Shown here piece after piece: positions 47,449 to 56,656 of a stretch of 64,000 nucleotides of DNA. Made by a program: the position numbers and the translations under genes. Each line of letters opens with the position of its first letter. Position 1 is the stretch's first letter. Source of the DNA: Verrucomicrobiota bacterium JB022 (GTDB taxonomy: Bacteria > Verrucomicrobiota > Verrucomicrobiia > Opitutales > Oceanipulchritudinaceae); the NCBI GenBank assembly GCA_030673845.1, contig JAUTCQ010000021.1, forward strand, positions 124,001 to 188,000, written 5' to 3'. The notes under the pieces were generated by a model. That model saw nothing but the letters and a program-made list of their open reading frames with translations, made no database searches and was not told where the DNA came from.

Positions 47449-48915
47449 CTAACGACTCCGCGTGCGCAAGGTCGCTTCTTCCACATTTGTCGCGGGCTCG
47501 CGGATGCGGTTGGCCCGATTGCTCACGTTGTTGCCGTCGTCGGCTCGCAGCCCGATAAACGTAAGGGAAGAGATGACCGTGAATCCGCCGAGGATCCAGA
47601 AGGTGCGATGCAGCCCCGCAGCGAATGCCTGCGGTTCTGCCTGCTCCAGCCCGCCCAACAGCAGGATGGCGAGGAAGGAGGCGAGTGCGATGCCGAAGCT
47701 CATCGACATCTGCTGCCCGGTGCTGGTGATCGATGACGCGCCGCTGGTCCGCTCGTTGGGCACATCGGCATAGGCGAGCGAGTTGACGCTGGTAAACTGC
47801 AGCGACATGAGAAAGCCGTGCAGGAAGGCCAGCCCGACGATCAACGCGATGGGCCGGCCGGGCTCGATCAGCGAATACGAAGCGATTACGCCGCCCAGCA
47901 GCACCGTATTCCAGCGCAACGCGACCCGGTGGCCGATTCGCTTGAGGATGGGGCCCGTGAGGAATTTCATCAGGATGGCCGCCGCCGGGGCCGGCATCAT
48001 CAGCAGGCCTGCCTTCCAGGGCGGGAAACCCAGCCCGATCTGGTAGAGCAGCGGCAGGAGGAAGGGCATGCCCGCGATGCCCAGCCGCGTGACGAAGCCG
48101 CCCACCACGGAGATCCGAAAAGTGCGGACCTTGAAGAGGTCGAGCGCGAGCAGCGGGTGCTCCTTGGTGCGCGCGGTGATCACGTAAGTCACCACCAGCC
48201 CCACCCCGAGTGCCGCAATGAGGGCCACCGTCGCCATGGGCAGCGTGTGCTCGCCCAAGACCTCCAGCGCGAAGGCGAGCAGCCCTACCCCACTGCCAAA
48301 GAGCAGGAAGCCCACCCAGTCCAGCGGGGGCGAAGTCTCCGAGCGGTAGTCGGGCATGTGCTTGCTGGAGGCGAGCACGCCGGCAAAGCAGAACGGGAGA
48401 TTGACCCAGAAGATGAAATGCCAGGGCAGCCACTGGACAATCAAACCGCCCGCCAGCGGACCGAGCAAGGGCCCGAGCAGACCGGGAATAATGACGAAGT
48501 TGAGCGCGCGGATCAGCTCCGAGCGCGGATACGTCCGCACCATCGCAATCCGGCCCACCGGGATCATGAGCGAGCCCCCCGCCCCTTGCAGGATCCGGGA
48601 GGCCACCATCATGGGCAGGTTGACCGAAAGGCCGCAGAGCAGCGACCCGAGGGCAAAGAGCGCCATCGCACTGGTAAAGGTGCGGCGTGTGCCCAGCCGG
48701 TCTGCCACCCAGCCGCTGATCGGGATGAACACGGCGAGGCTGAGCGCATAGCTCGTGAGCGCAGCCTTGAGGCTCAACGGCTCCACACCGAGGCTCTCGG
48801 CCACACGGGGCGCAGCGGTGTTGAGGATAGTGGCGTCGAGCGTCTCGATGAAAAACGCGATGGCCACCAGCCAGGGCAGCACGCTGCGCAGAGTTGGCTT
48901 GGGTTGCGAATCCAT
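47449..48915 (-). CDS. MFS exporter, DHA2 (EmrB/QacA-like)
   Basis: A 488-residue, about 14-helix drug:H+ antiporter of the DHA2 type. Motif A (GWVADRLGTRRTF) after helix II and the motif LDATILNTAAPRVAESLG in helix I are typical of EmrB-like proteins. It should export lipophilic compounds or metabolites. The start MDSQPKP at 48915 keeps the cytoplasmic N-terminus short; MRHDLS at 48966 is possible and neither has a clear ribosome-binding site. It lies 130 bp before the RND adaptor on the same strand and may be cotranscribed with the pump operon. Confidence 0.88.
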   Translation of the reverse strand: MDSQPKPTLRSVLPWLVAIAFFIETLDATILNTAAPRVAESLGVEPLSLKAALTSYALSLAVFIPISGWVADRLGTRRTFTSAMALFALGSLLCGLSVNLPMMVASRILQGAGGSLMIPVGRIAMVRTYPRSELIRALNFVIIPGLLGPLLGPLAGGLIVQWLPWHFIFWVNLPFCFAGVLASSKHMPDYRSETSPPLDWVGFLLFGSGVGLLAFALEVLGEHTLPMATVALIAALGVGLVVTYVITARTKEHPLLALDLFKVRTFRISVVGGFVTRLGIAGMPFLLPLLYQIGLGFPPWKAGLLMMPAPAAAILMKFLTGPILKRIGHRVALRWNTVLLGGVIASYSLIEPGRPIALIVGLAFLHGFLMSLQFTSVNSLAYADVPNERTSGASSITSTGQQMSMSFGIALASFLAILLLGGLEQAEPQAFAAGLHRTFWILGGFTVISSLTFIGLRADDGNNVSNRANRIREPATNVEEATLRTRSR

Positions 48916-49031
48916 GAAGGAAGGGGCGGCCCACGATGAGCCGGTGGCGCTCAGGTCATGGCGCATCGGGGGGCGAATTGCCACCCGATTTTGTTGAGTA
49001 ATGCTACTACCTCAATCTTGAAGCAGTTACT

Positions 49032-49922
49032 TCAAGTCAGCGAAGCCCGGTAGATGCTCTCGATGGAGGCGTCGAGCGTCTTGGTAAACTCTTCGTCGCT
49101 CTGTTGCGCAGTCAACCCTTCGAGCAGCGCGCGGGAGAAGCTGGCAATGATCTTCGAGTTCTTGCTGAGCTGCGCATTTGCCTCTTCCCGGTCGTAACCG
49201 CCGGAAAGCGCCACCACGCGGACCACGTTGGGGTGGGCGCGGCAGGCTTCGTAATAGCCGGGCTGGCTGGGCAGGGAGAGCTTGAGCATCACCAACTCGT
49301 TTTCTTCCAGCTGGTCGAGCTGCTCGACGATGGCTTCGCGCAGGAGCTTCTCCGCCTCGGCCTTGGTGGGAGATTTGATGTCGACTTCCGGTTCGACGAT
49401 CGGCACCAGCCCCACCGCGCAGATGCGGCGGGCATATTCAAACTGCTGGGCAACCACGGCCTTTACCCCTTCGATGCTGGCCTTGTGGATGACGGAGCGC
49501 ATCTTGGTGCCAAAGATCCCTTCCTGCTTGGCCCGCTGCAGCAGGTGGTCGAGTCTATCCATCGGCTTCATCAGCTGCACGCCGTCCCGCTCTTTCTCCA
49601 TCCCTTGGTCGACTTTCAGGAACGGCACGATGCGTTTTTGCTCCCACAGGTAAGTGGCGGTGGGCTGCCCCTCGACTTTGCGCTCCATCGTGGCCTCAAA
49701 AAGGATGGCTCCGATGATGCGTTCGTCGAAGGCTTCGTTGCTGATGATGCGGCTGCGCATCTGGTGCACGAGGTCGTACATCTCGGCCTCGGTCTGGTAT
49801 GCATCTTCTTCGATGCCGTATTCGCGCAGCGCCTTGGGCGTAGAGCCGCCGCTCTGGTCGAGCGCGGCAATGAAGCCTTGGGCGGTGCGCATCTTCTTCA
49901 GTTGATCGTAAAAATTGGCCAT
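49032..49922 (-). CDS. Class I fructose-bisphosphate aldolase
   Basis: A 296-residue cytoplasmic class I aldolase that cleaves fructose 1,6-bisphosphate to dihydroxyacetone phosphate and glyceraldehyde 3-phosphate through a Schiff base. The typical N-terminal FIAALDQSGGSTPKALREYG, VPIVEPEV and the Schiff-base lysine Lys214 in VMLKLSLPSQ are visible. Its length is usual for the short bacterial class I group. The start is MANFYDQLKK with no competing upstream start. It is convergent to nothing and stands 115 bp above the MFS gene on the same strand. Confidence 0.95.
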   Translation of the reverse strand: MANFYDQLKKMRTAQGFIAALDQSGGSTPKALREYGIEEDAYQTEAEMYDLVHQMRSRIISNEAFDERIIGAILFEATMERKVEGQPTATYLWEQKRIVPFLKVDQGMEKERDGVQLMKPMDRLDHLLQRAKQEGIFGTKMRSVIHKASIEGVKAVVAQQFEYARRICAVGLVPIVEPEVDIKSPTKAEAEKLLREAIVEQLDQLEENELVMLKLSLPSQPGYYEACRAHPNVVRVVALSGGYDREEANAQLSKNSKIIASFSRALLEGLTAQQSDEEFTKTLDASIESIYRASLT

Positions 49923-50028
49923 GATGGGTCGGGGTTCCGTGCTGGCTTCAAACGCCGCATCGCTCCCCTACCCTAGGCGCGTTCCCGCTGCTTGTCGAAT
50001 TGCCACCGCGCGTTTGTCGAACGGCGCT

Positions 50029-51108
50029 CTAATCTGATGAACGGCCCGCATCGGCTGCGGCCTGTGCGCGGAGCGAAAGCTCGGCGGCCTTGAAGCTGTG
50101 CGCCTGCGTCATGGCCTGCTCGGTGCCGTGGAGTACATCGAGAATGTATTGGCCGAAGAAGGGAAAGCCGACTTTGCCCTGGCAATCGATCAGATGCTCG
50201 CGCTCCTGGTCGACGAGGTAGATCTTTTCGCCCCCGTGGTCTTGGCCCACGTCGAGCTGCTTGCGGATCTCCAGCGTGCCCTTGGTCCCGAGTGCAAAGG
50301 TGCGGCCATCGCCCCAGGAGCGCAGGCCGGCGGGGTTGAACCAGTCGAGGCGACAATAGCAGGACGCGCCGTTGTTCAACGTGAGCGAGGCTTCACCAAA
50401 GTCTTCCAGCTCCGGGTAAGCGGGGTTGGCGAAGTTCTCGACCCGGGCGAAGTTGACCACCCCATCGGTCGCGCCCGTGTAGTGGAGGAACTGCTCGAAC
50501 TGGTGCGAGCCGATATCGGTCAGGATGCCGCCGTAGCGGGCTTTCTGAAAAAACCAATCCGGACGACCGGCGGCGCCAAGGTTGTGTGGAGCGAGGTTGA
50601 TCACCTGCAGCACCTGCCCGATGGCCCCTTGGCGGATGAGCTCGCCTGCGTGGTAGGCGGCTTCACTCAACAGGCGCTCGGAGTAGCAGCACATGTAGCG
50701 CTGCCCGGTGTCGCGCGCAGCTTCCCAGGCCCGTTGGAGCTGGTCCAGCGTCGTGAAGGGCGCCTTGTCGGTCAGATACTCCTTGCGCGCCCTCAGCACC
50801 TGCAGGCCGAGGTCGCACCGCTCGTCGGGGATTGCGGCGGAGGTGACGATGCGTACCCGGGGGTCTTCCAGAATCTCCTCGAAGCACGCCACCCGCTTAC
50901 AATCGGGGTAGTGCTGCAACACCTTGGCCGCCTTGGCGTCGTCGGGCTCGTAGATCTTGGTCAGGGTGCCCCCGGCCTGCGCCAGACCGTCGATCTGCAT
51001 GTAGATATGGCCGTGCTCGAAATGGCTGGCGGCAAAACAGCATTCGCCGGGCGAGACGACTGGCTTCGGTTGGGGGCCCGAGGGCGCGTAGGGAGATAGC
51101 TGGGGCAT
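50029..51108 (-). CDS. Gfo/Idh/MocA family oxidoreductase
   Basis: A 359-residue NAD(P)-dependent oxidoreductase with an N-terminal Rossmann-like region (ITKIYEPDDAKAAKVLQHYP, then VRIVTSAAIPDERCDLGL), the conserved TDKAPFTT strand where family members have EKP, and a C-terminal substrate domain. It probably oxidises or reduces a sugar or inositol-type substrate. The N-terminal glycine motif GxGxxG is not visible and the substrate cannot be named. The start MPQLSPYAPSG is the first codon of the open frame. The 50-Asp end is followed by 106 bp before the aldolase gene on the same strand. Confidence 0.85.
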   Translation of the reverse strand: MPQLSPYAPSGPQPKPVVSPGECCFAASHFEHGHIYMQIDGLAQAGGTLTKIYEPDDAKAAKVLQHYPDCKRVACFEEILEDPRVRIVTSAAIPDERCDLGLQVLRARKEYLTDKAPFTTLDQLQRAWEAARDTGQRYMCCYSERLLSEAAYHAGELIRQGAIGQVLQVINLAPHNLGAAGRPDWFFQKARYGGILTDIGSHQFEQFLHYTGATDGVVNFARVENFANPAYPELEDFGEASLTLNNGASCYCRLDWFNPAGLRSWGDGRTFALGTKGTLEIRKQLDVGQDHGGEKIYLVDQEREHLIDCQGKVGFPFFGQYILDVLHGTEQAMTQAHSFKAAELSLRAQAAADAGRSSD

Positions 51109-51458
51109 AACAGAATGCCCGAAGATGCCGCAGCGGGCGAGCGGCGTCGATGGTCAATGCTGGTTTTGAGGCCAAACAGTCAGATTCCGGCCCCTAATGC
51201 GTGACATTTTGGCGGCTAAAGCCCAATTTCGGCCAAAACGGTTGTGCGACCGGGAGAGATACTTTAGGATATGCGGTCGGGTTTTTCCGGCCCCGTAGTG
51301 TTAGCCAGATGAGCTTTCCGCTTCAGTCGAAAAGATCACCTTTTCTCTCACCCTTACCCGTGGCGGCCCGCTTCGGAATGGGCGGCTTTCGAGCTTCCCA
51401 AAAATCCGCAGGCGCGTTGCATTTCTTGATTGTTATTCACGACTTTTGACGCATTTTC
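51109..51458. other. Intergenic region upstream of speA
   Basis: About 350 bp between the divergent Gfo/Idh/MocA and speA genes; it should hold both promoters. A short plus-strand frame (51201-51449) shows no similarity or ribosome-binding site. A T-rich, A-rich stretch lies between 51410 and 51450. I see no riboswitch-like structure. Confidence 0.5.
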
Positions 51459-53426
51459 ATGGCCTCTCCCATTGCCACAAACCCTTCAGAAACACAGACC
51501 GCGTTGAACCGCAAAAATCCGTTGTTGGACAAATGGTCGCTCGAACAAGCGGCCGATCTCTACGGCATCAAGAACTGGGGGGCGGGATACTTCGATATCT
51601 CGTCGTCCGGTGACGTCTTGGTGAACCCCAAAGGCGAGCCCGGCCTGGCCGGCGCCAGCCTCCGCGAAATCGTGGAAGGCTTACGCGAGCGCGGCTGGGA
51701 CATGCCCGTGCTGCTGCGCTTTGAAGACATCCTGGCCTCCCGCCTGCGCCTGATCAACGAGTCCTTTGCCAAGGCCATCAACGAGTATGGCTACAAGGGC
51801 AAGTTCCGGGGCGTCTACCCGATCAAGGTCAACCAGCAGCAGCAGGTCGTCGAAGAAGTCACGACGTTCGGCAAGCAGTTCCACCACGGCCTGGAAGCAG
51901 GCAGCAAGGCGGAGCTGATCACGGCCATGTCGTATCTCGACGATCCGGAATCGCTCCTGATCTGCAACGGCTACAAGGATGCGGAATTTATCAACCTCGC
52001 CCTCAGTGCGCGCCGCCTCGGCATCAACTGCGTCATCGTGATCGAAACGATGATGGAGCTGCCGCTGATCATCGAGCGCTCCAAGGCCATGGGAGTCGAG
52101 CCGCTGATCGGCGTGCGCCTCAAGCTCTCCAGCAGCGGCAGCGGCCACTGGAAGAGCAGCGGTGGCGACCGCAGCGCCTTCGGCCTCTCCACCAACCAGA
52201 TCATCCAGGTGGTGGACGAACTACGCAAGGCCGGGATGCTCGACTGCCTGCGCCTGATGCACTACCACCTCGGTTCGCAAGTGCCGAACATCCGCGACGT
52301 GCGCAATTCCGTGGTAGAAGCTGTGCGCACCTACGCCGGGCTCGTAAAGGAAGGCGCCCCGATGGGCTTCCTCGACCTCGGCGGCGGCCTCGCCGTCGAC
52401 TACGATGGCAGCGCGACCAACTTTGCCAGCAGCTGCAACTACACGATTGGCGAATACGCCCGCGACATCGTGGAAGTGGTCATGACCATCCTCAATGAGG
52501 ACGAGATCGCCCACCCCACGCTGATTACGGAAAGCGGCCGCGCAACCGTCGCCTACTACTCGGTGCTGATCTTCAACGTGCTCGACGTGAGCCGCTTTGC
52601 GCCCAGCAGCAAGCTGCCGGAGCTGCCCGAAGATGCGCACGATTACTCCAAGCACATCCTCCACGCCGCCAAGTCTCTCACCCGCAAGAACATGCAGGAA
52701 GTCTTCCACGACAGCCTGTATTACCGCGACGAGATCCGCGAGCTGTTCAAGTATGGCAAGGTGAGCATCCGCGAGCGCGGCCAGGTCGAAGGTATCTTCT
52801 GGGCCTTGACGCAGAAGATCGCCGAGATGCTGAAGCACGAAAAGTATGTGCCCGACGAGTTCGAGAGCCTCAACGTGGCCATCGCCGACACCTACCACAG
52901 CAACCTGAGCGTCTTCCAGTCTTTGCCCGACATCTGGGCCATCGACCAGCTCTTCCCGGTGATGCCGATCCACCGCCTCGCCGAGGCCCCGACCCGCCAG
53001 GCCGTGATCGCCGACATCACTTGCGATTGCGACGGCAAGATCGACCGCTTCATCGACCTGCAGGACGTCAAGAACACCCTGACCCTGCACGAACTGGAAG
53101 AGGACAAGGATTATTACCTCGGCGTGTTCCTCGTCGGTGCGTATCAGGAAACCCTTGGCGACCTGCACAACCTCCTGGGCGATACCCACGTGGCCAGCGT
53201 GCGCGTCGACGAAAAGGGCAAGTTCGAAATCCGCTCCGAAATCGAGGGCGACTCGATCGCCGATGTGCTCGAATACGTCGAATACGACCCCAAGGAAGTC
53301 GCCAGCCGCTTCCGCCGCCGTGCGGAAAACGCCGTGCGCGACGGCCATATCTCCAGCCGCGAGCGCAAGCAGATCATGGAAATCTACCTGCGCAACCTCA
53401 ACGGCTATACCTACTACCAATCCTGA
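51459..53426 (+). CDS. speA: Biosynthetic arginine decarboxylase
   Basis: A 655-residue PLP-dependent fold-III decarboxylase that converts arginine to agmatine, the first step of polyamine synthesis. The PLP lysine is Lys123 in YPIKVNQQQQV, the YFDISSSG and GLDLGGGLAVDY (reading FLDLGGGLAVDY) segments are typical of SpeA, and the length matches. It heads a three-gene operon with carboxynorspermidine dehydrogenase and decarboxylase, with 21 bp before the next gene. No agmatine-to-putrescine gene is present in the window. Confidence 0.96.
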   Translation: MASPIATNPSETQTALNRKNPLLDKWSLEQAADLYGIKNWGAGYFDISSSGDVLVNPKGEPGLAGASLREIVEGLRERGWDMPVLLRFEDILASRLRLINESFAKAINEYGYKGKFRGVYPIKVNQQQQVVEEVTTFGKQFHHGLEAGSKAELITAMSYLDDPESLLICNGYKDAEFINLALSARRLGINCVIVIETMMELPLIIERSKAMGVEPLIGVRLKLSSSGSGHWKSSGGDRSAFGLSTNQIIQVVDELRKAGMLDCLRLMHYHLGSQVPNIRDVRNSVVEAVRTYAGLVKEGAPMGFLDLGGGLAVDYDGSATNFASSCNYTIGEYARDIVEVVMTILNEDEIAHPTLITESGRATVAYYSVLIFNVLDVSRFAPSSKLPELPEDAHDYSKHILHAAKSLTRKNMQEVFHDSLYYRDEIRELFKYGKVSIRERGQVEGIFWALTQKIAEMLKHEKYVPDEFESLNVAIADTYHSNLSVFQSLPDIWAIDQLFPVMPIHRLAEAPTRQAVIADITCDCDGKIDRFIDLQDVKNTLTLHELEEDKDYYLGVFLVGAYQETLGDLHNLLGDTHVASVRVDEKGKFEIRSEIEGDSIADVLEYVEYDPKEVASRFRRRAENAVRDGHISSRERKQIMEIYLRNLNGYTYYQS

Positions 53427-53447
53427 GCCCCCAGTCTTAGCCCGAAA

Positions 53448-54656
53448 ATGAGCAAAGTCCTGATTATTGGAGCCGGCGGTGTCGGCAGCGTGGTCGCCCA
53501 CAAGTGCGCCCAAGTGCCGGAAGTCTTTTCCGAAATCGTCCTCGCCTCGCGCACCGTGAGCAAGTGCGACGCGATCGCCCGCGAGATTAAGGAAATGCAA
53601 GGCCGCGACATCCGCACCGCCAAGGTGGATGCGGACAACGTGGCCGAAACGGTCGCCCTGCTGCGCCAGGAAAAGCCCGACCTCGTCGTCAACGTGGCCC
53701 TGCCCTACCAGGACCTCCCGTTGATGGACGCCTGCCTCGAAGCCGGCATCGACTACCTCGATACGGCCAACTACGAGCCGCGCGACACCGCGAAGTTTGA
53801 ATATAGCTGGCAGTGGGCCTATCAGGACCGCTTTGTGAAGGCCAAGCTGATGGCCCTGCTCGGCAGTGGCTTCGACCCGGGCGTGACCAACGTCTACACC
53901 GCCTACGCCGCCAAGCACTTGCTCGACGAAATCCACGAGCTGGACATCATCGACGCCAACGCGGGCAACCACGGCCAGCCCTTTGCCACCAACTTCAACC
54001 CGGAAATCAACATCCGGGAAGTGACGGCCCCCTGCCGCCACTGGGAAAATGGCGACTGGGTGGAAACCAAGGCCATGAGCTGCCACCGCGGCTACGACTT
54101 CCCCGAAGGCATCGGCGAGCTGAATATCTACCGGATGTATCACGAGGAGCTGGAATCGCTGGTGAAGCACTTCCCCACGATCAAGCGCGCCCAATTTTGG
54201 ATGACCTTTAGCGCCAACTACCTGAAGCACCTCGAAGTGCTCCAGAACGTCGGCATGACGCGGATCGACCCGGTGGTCTACAATGGGCAGGAGATCATCC
54301 CACTGCAGTTCCTCAAGGCGGTGCTGCCCGACCCGTCGTCCCTCGGTCCGTTGACCAAGGGCCAGACCTGCATCGGCATCGTCGCCCGCGGGATCAAGAA
54401 CGGCGAACGCAAGCAGTTCTACATCTACAACATCTGCGACCACGAAGCCTGCTACCGCGAGGTCCGCAGCCAGGCCATCAGCTACACCACCGGCGTGCCC
54501 GCGATGATCGGCGCCAAGATGGTGCTGCAAGGCAAGTGGCGCGGCGAAGGCGTCTTCAACATGGAACAGTTCGACCCGGATCCCTTCATGGAAGCCCTCA
54601 ACCAACACGGGCTGCCGTGGAAGGTCGTCGAGCAACCGGTCGAAGTCCTGAACTAG
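53448..54656 (+). CDS. Carboxynorspermidine/carboxyspermidine dehydrogenase (saccharopine-dehydrogenase fold)
   Basis: A 402-residue NAD(P)H-dependent enzyme of the saccharopine dehydrogenase family. The Rossmann motif is IIGAGGVGSVVAHKCAQ at the N-terminus. Placement between speA and nspC identifies it as carboxynorspermidine dehydrogenase, which condenses a diamine (putrescine or diaminopropane) with aspartate semialdehyde. A lysine-type saccharopine dehydrogenase is the alternative by fold but not by context. It is separated from nspC by 7 bp. Confidence 0.92.
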   Translation: MSKVLIIGAGGVGSVVAHKCAQVPEVFSEIVLASRTVSKCDAIAREIKEMQGRDIRTAKVDADNVAETVALLRQEKPDLVVNVALPYQDLPLMDACLEAGIDYLDTANYEPRDTAKFEYSWQWAYQDRFVKAKLMALLGSGFDPGVTNVYTAYAAKHLLDEIHELDIIDANAGNHGQPFATNFNPEINIREVTAPCRHWENGDWVETKAMSCHRGYDFPEGIGELNIYRMYHEELESLVKHFPTIKRAQFWMTFSANYLKHLEVLQNVGMTRIDPVVYNGQEIIPLQFLKAVLPDPSSLGPLTKGQTCIGIVARGIKNGERKQFYIYNICDHEACYREVRSQAISYTTGVPAMIGAKMVLQGKWRGEGVFNMEQFDPDPFMEALNQHGLPWKVVEQPVEVLN

Positions 54657-54663
54657 CCCATTG

Positions 54664-55818
54664 ATGCAAGACCCGCACCTGAACAACATCGTTCAGCAGG
54701 CCCCCTCCCCGTGCTTCGTCGTCGACCTCGGCGGGCTGCGTCGCAACCTGGCCGTCCTCGGTCAGGTGAAGCAGCGCACGGGTGCCAAGGTCCTGCTCGC
54801 GCAGAAGGCGTTCTCGCTCTTCCACGTCTACCCACTGATCCGCGAGACGCTCGACGGCGTCTGCGCCAGCGGCCCTTGGGAAGCCCGCCTCGGCCGCGAA
54901 GAGTTTGGCAAGGAAGTCCACACCTTTGCCGCCGCCTACAGCGAAGCGCACATCCACGAGCTGCTCGAGTTGACGGACCACCTCGTCTTCAACTCCGTGG
55001 CCCAATGGAAGCGCTTCCGCCCCCTGATCGAAGCGGCTCCCCGCTCCATCGACTGCGCCTTCCGCATCAATCCGGAGCACAGCGAGGGTGCGGTGCCGCT
55101 CTACGACCCCTGCGCCCCCGGTTCGCGCCTCGGCATCCGCTACGACGACCTGCAAGGGGTGTCCCTCGACGGAATCAGCGGCCTCCACTGGCACACGCTC
55201 TGTGAGCAGAACTCCGATGCGCTCGACCGCACCCTACGCGTGGTCGAGAAGAAGTTCGCGCACCTGCTCGAGCAAGTGGAATACGTCAACTTTGGCGGCG
55301 GTCACCATATCAGCCGACCCGATTACAATCTCGACCTCCTCTGCGAGTGCATCGAACGCGTGCGCAAACGCTTCGGCGTGGAAGTCTATGTTGAGCCGGG
55401 CGAAGCCGTGGCCCTCAATGCGGGCGTGCTAGTCGCGTCCGTCCTCGATGTGGTGGAAAACGACGGCCTCAACGCCATCCTCGACACCTCCGCCACGGCC
55501 CACATGCCCGACACGCTGGAGATGCCCTACCGCCCCCATATCATCGGCAGCGGCGAGGCCGGCGAAAAAGCCCACACCTACCGCCTCGGCGGCATGACCT
55601 GCCTCGCCGGCGACGTGATCGGTCAATACTCGTTCGACCAGCCCCTCAAGGCCGGCGATCGCCTGGTGTTTACCGACATGGCGCACTACACGATGGTGAA
55701 GACCTCGTTCTTCAACGGCGTGCAGCACCCCGCCATCGCCACCTACGACCCGGAGACCGGCCACTTGGAGGTCTTGCGCGAATTCACCTACGCCGATTTC
55801 AAAAACCGCCTCGGGTGA
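54664..55818 (+). CDS. nspC: Carboxynorspermidine decarboxylase
   Basis: A 384-residue PLP fold-III decarboxylase that removes the carboxyl group from carboxynorspermidine or carboxyspermidine, giving norspermidine or spermidine. The PLP lysine is Lys48 in LLAQKAFSLF; EPGEAVALNAG and the later GMTCLAGDVIG are family motifs. ATG at 54664 is preferred over the adjacent in-frame TTG at 54661. It completes the operon that starts with speA, giving the alternative, S-adenosylmethionine-independent route to triamines. Confidence 0.94.
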   Translation: MQDPHLNNIVQQAPSPCFVVDLGGLRRNLAVLGQVKQRTGAKVLLAQKAFSLFHVYPLIRETLDGVCASGPWEARLGREEFGKEVHTFAAAYSEAHIHELLELTDHLVFNSVAQWKRFRPLIEAAPRSIDCAFRINPEHSEGAVPLYDPCAPGSRLGIRYDDLQGVSLDGISGLHWHTLCEQNSDALDRTLRVVEKKFAHLLEQVEYVNFGGGHHISRPDYNLDLLCECIERVRKRFGVEVYVEPGEAVALNAGVLVASVLDVVENDGLNAILDTSATAHMPDTLEMPYRPHIIGSGEAGEKAHTYRLGGMTCLAGDVIGQYSFDQPLKAGDRLVFTDMAHYTMVKTSFFNGVQHPAIATYDPETGHLEVLREFTYADFKNRLG

Positions 55819-55837
55819 AGCAGTTGCTCCGTCACGC

Positions 55838-55880
55838 TTCCGAGATACGGCTGACAAAAAAACGTCACTTTTTCTCGGAA
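55838..55880 (+). repeat. Inverted repeat after nspC
   Basis: TTCCGAGA (55838-55845) is perfectly inverted at 55873-55880 as TCTCGGAA, enclosing a smaller TGAC/GTCA pair (55852-55855 with 55864-55867). It may end the polyamine operon transcript, although a trailing T run is lacking. Confidence 0.4.
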
Positions 55881-55925
55881 TTCCGTTGACGGATCCGAAA
55901 AAATAAAGACTATCAGAAATAGATC

Positions 55926-55956
55926 TTGATTCGAAAGCGAATCACGCCATTCTAAA
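55926..55956 (+). promoter_or_regulatory. Possible promoter of initiator tRNA
   Basis: TTGATT (55926-55931) and TCTAAA (55951-55956) lie 19 bases apart, the second ending 17 bp before the tRNA. The spacing is longer than the usual 17, so this is tentative. Confidence 0.25.
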
Positions 55957-55973
55957 ACTTTTACTTTCAAAGA

Positions 55974-56050
<77 letters not shown>

Positions 56051-56060
56051 ATTTACCGGT

Positions 56061-56095
56061 AAAAGCCGCTGATTTTCAGCGGCTTTTATTTTTGA
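56061..56095 (+). terminator. Rho-independent terminator of tRNA-fMet
   Basis: A strong stem AAAAGCCGCTGA (56061-56072) with TCAGCGGCTTTT (56076-56087), followed by ATTTTTG. It lies 10 bp after the CCA end. Confidence 0.9.
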
Positions 56096-56656
56096 CCAGA
56101 TTTCTGGCATGCTCATGCGTCGGGACGTTTGCAACTTTTAACACCGGTGAACACCCCTGAACACGTCCCAAACTTGGGACAATGTCCCAAGTCCAGCCGG
56201 CAGCGTGTCCCAAGTCTCTGAGCCCGCTGATGGCGCGGGCTTGCGGTGCAAAGCACGTTAATATGTCGCAATGGCCCGTGTTTGTGATGCTCAAAGTCTG
56301 TGGGGAGGGCATTACCTTGCAGTTTTGACATCTGAACTCCTCCAGTCCCGGCGTGCAGCCTCTGTCAGCTACCAACACTATTGCCAGCCTCGCTGCTTCT
56401 ACGGTTTTGCCACCGAACCGAACTGATGTGCTACTGGAAAATGCGTGAGGAGCCCCTCTAGCGATGTTAAAGGCGGGGAGCGCCCTGGCAGTTGTCCTTT
56501 CGGCTTCAACGTCTATGCTGACAGCACCAAATGATCCACTAACAAGTCCCCGACTGCGAGATACGCCTGAGGGCCGAGGACAGAGGCTTTGGCCAGAGGC
56601 ACAGAATAGCCGCTCTGGCGCGTTGATATAACCAGCCTCAGACCTCTTAACCGTAA
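56096..56656. other. Non-coding left flank of the integrase-bearing element
   Basis: About 560 bp with no convincing gene; the only frame over 90 codons (56076-56378, minus) overlaps the tRNA terminator. It holds three direct copies of GTCCCAA (56165-56171, 56184-56190, 56207-56213), the last two extended to GTCCCAAGTC, and one inverted copy TTGGGAC (56174-56180). These could be recombinase or regulator binding sites. The composition is visibly poorer in G+C than the left flank. Confidence 0.5.
56165..56216. repeat. Clustered GTCCCAA repeats
   Basis: GTCCCAA at 56165, 56184 and 56207 and its inverse at 56174; the first two face each other around AC. Spacings of 19 and 23 bases between direct copies suggest protein-binding sites near a recombination end. 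This is inference. Confidence 0.5.

Noticed and set aside
52221-54689. An 822-codon minus-strand frame opposite speA and the dehydrogenase
   Set aside because: It is antisense to two genes with clear motifs; the Val/Asp/Gly/His-rich translation is typical of shadow frames in G+C-rich DNA.
56076-56378. A 100-codon minus-strand frame next to tRNA-fMet
   Set aside because: It ends inside the tRNA terminator hairpin, crosses the GTCCCAA repeats and shows no domain.
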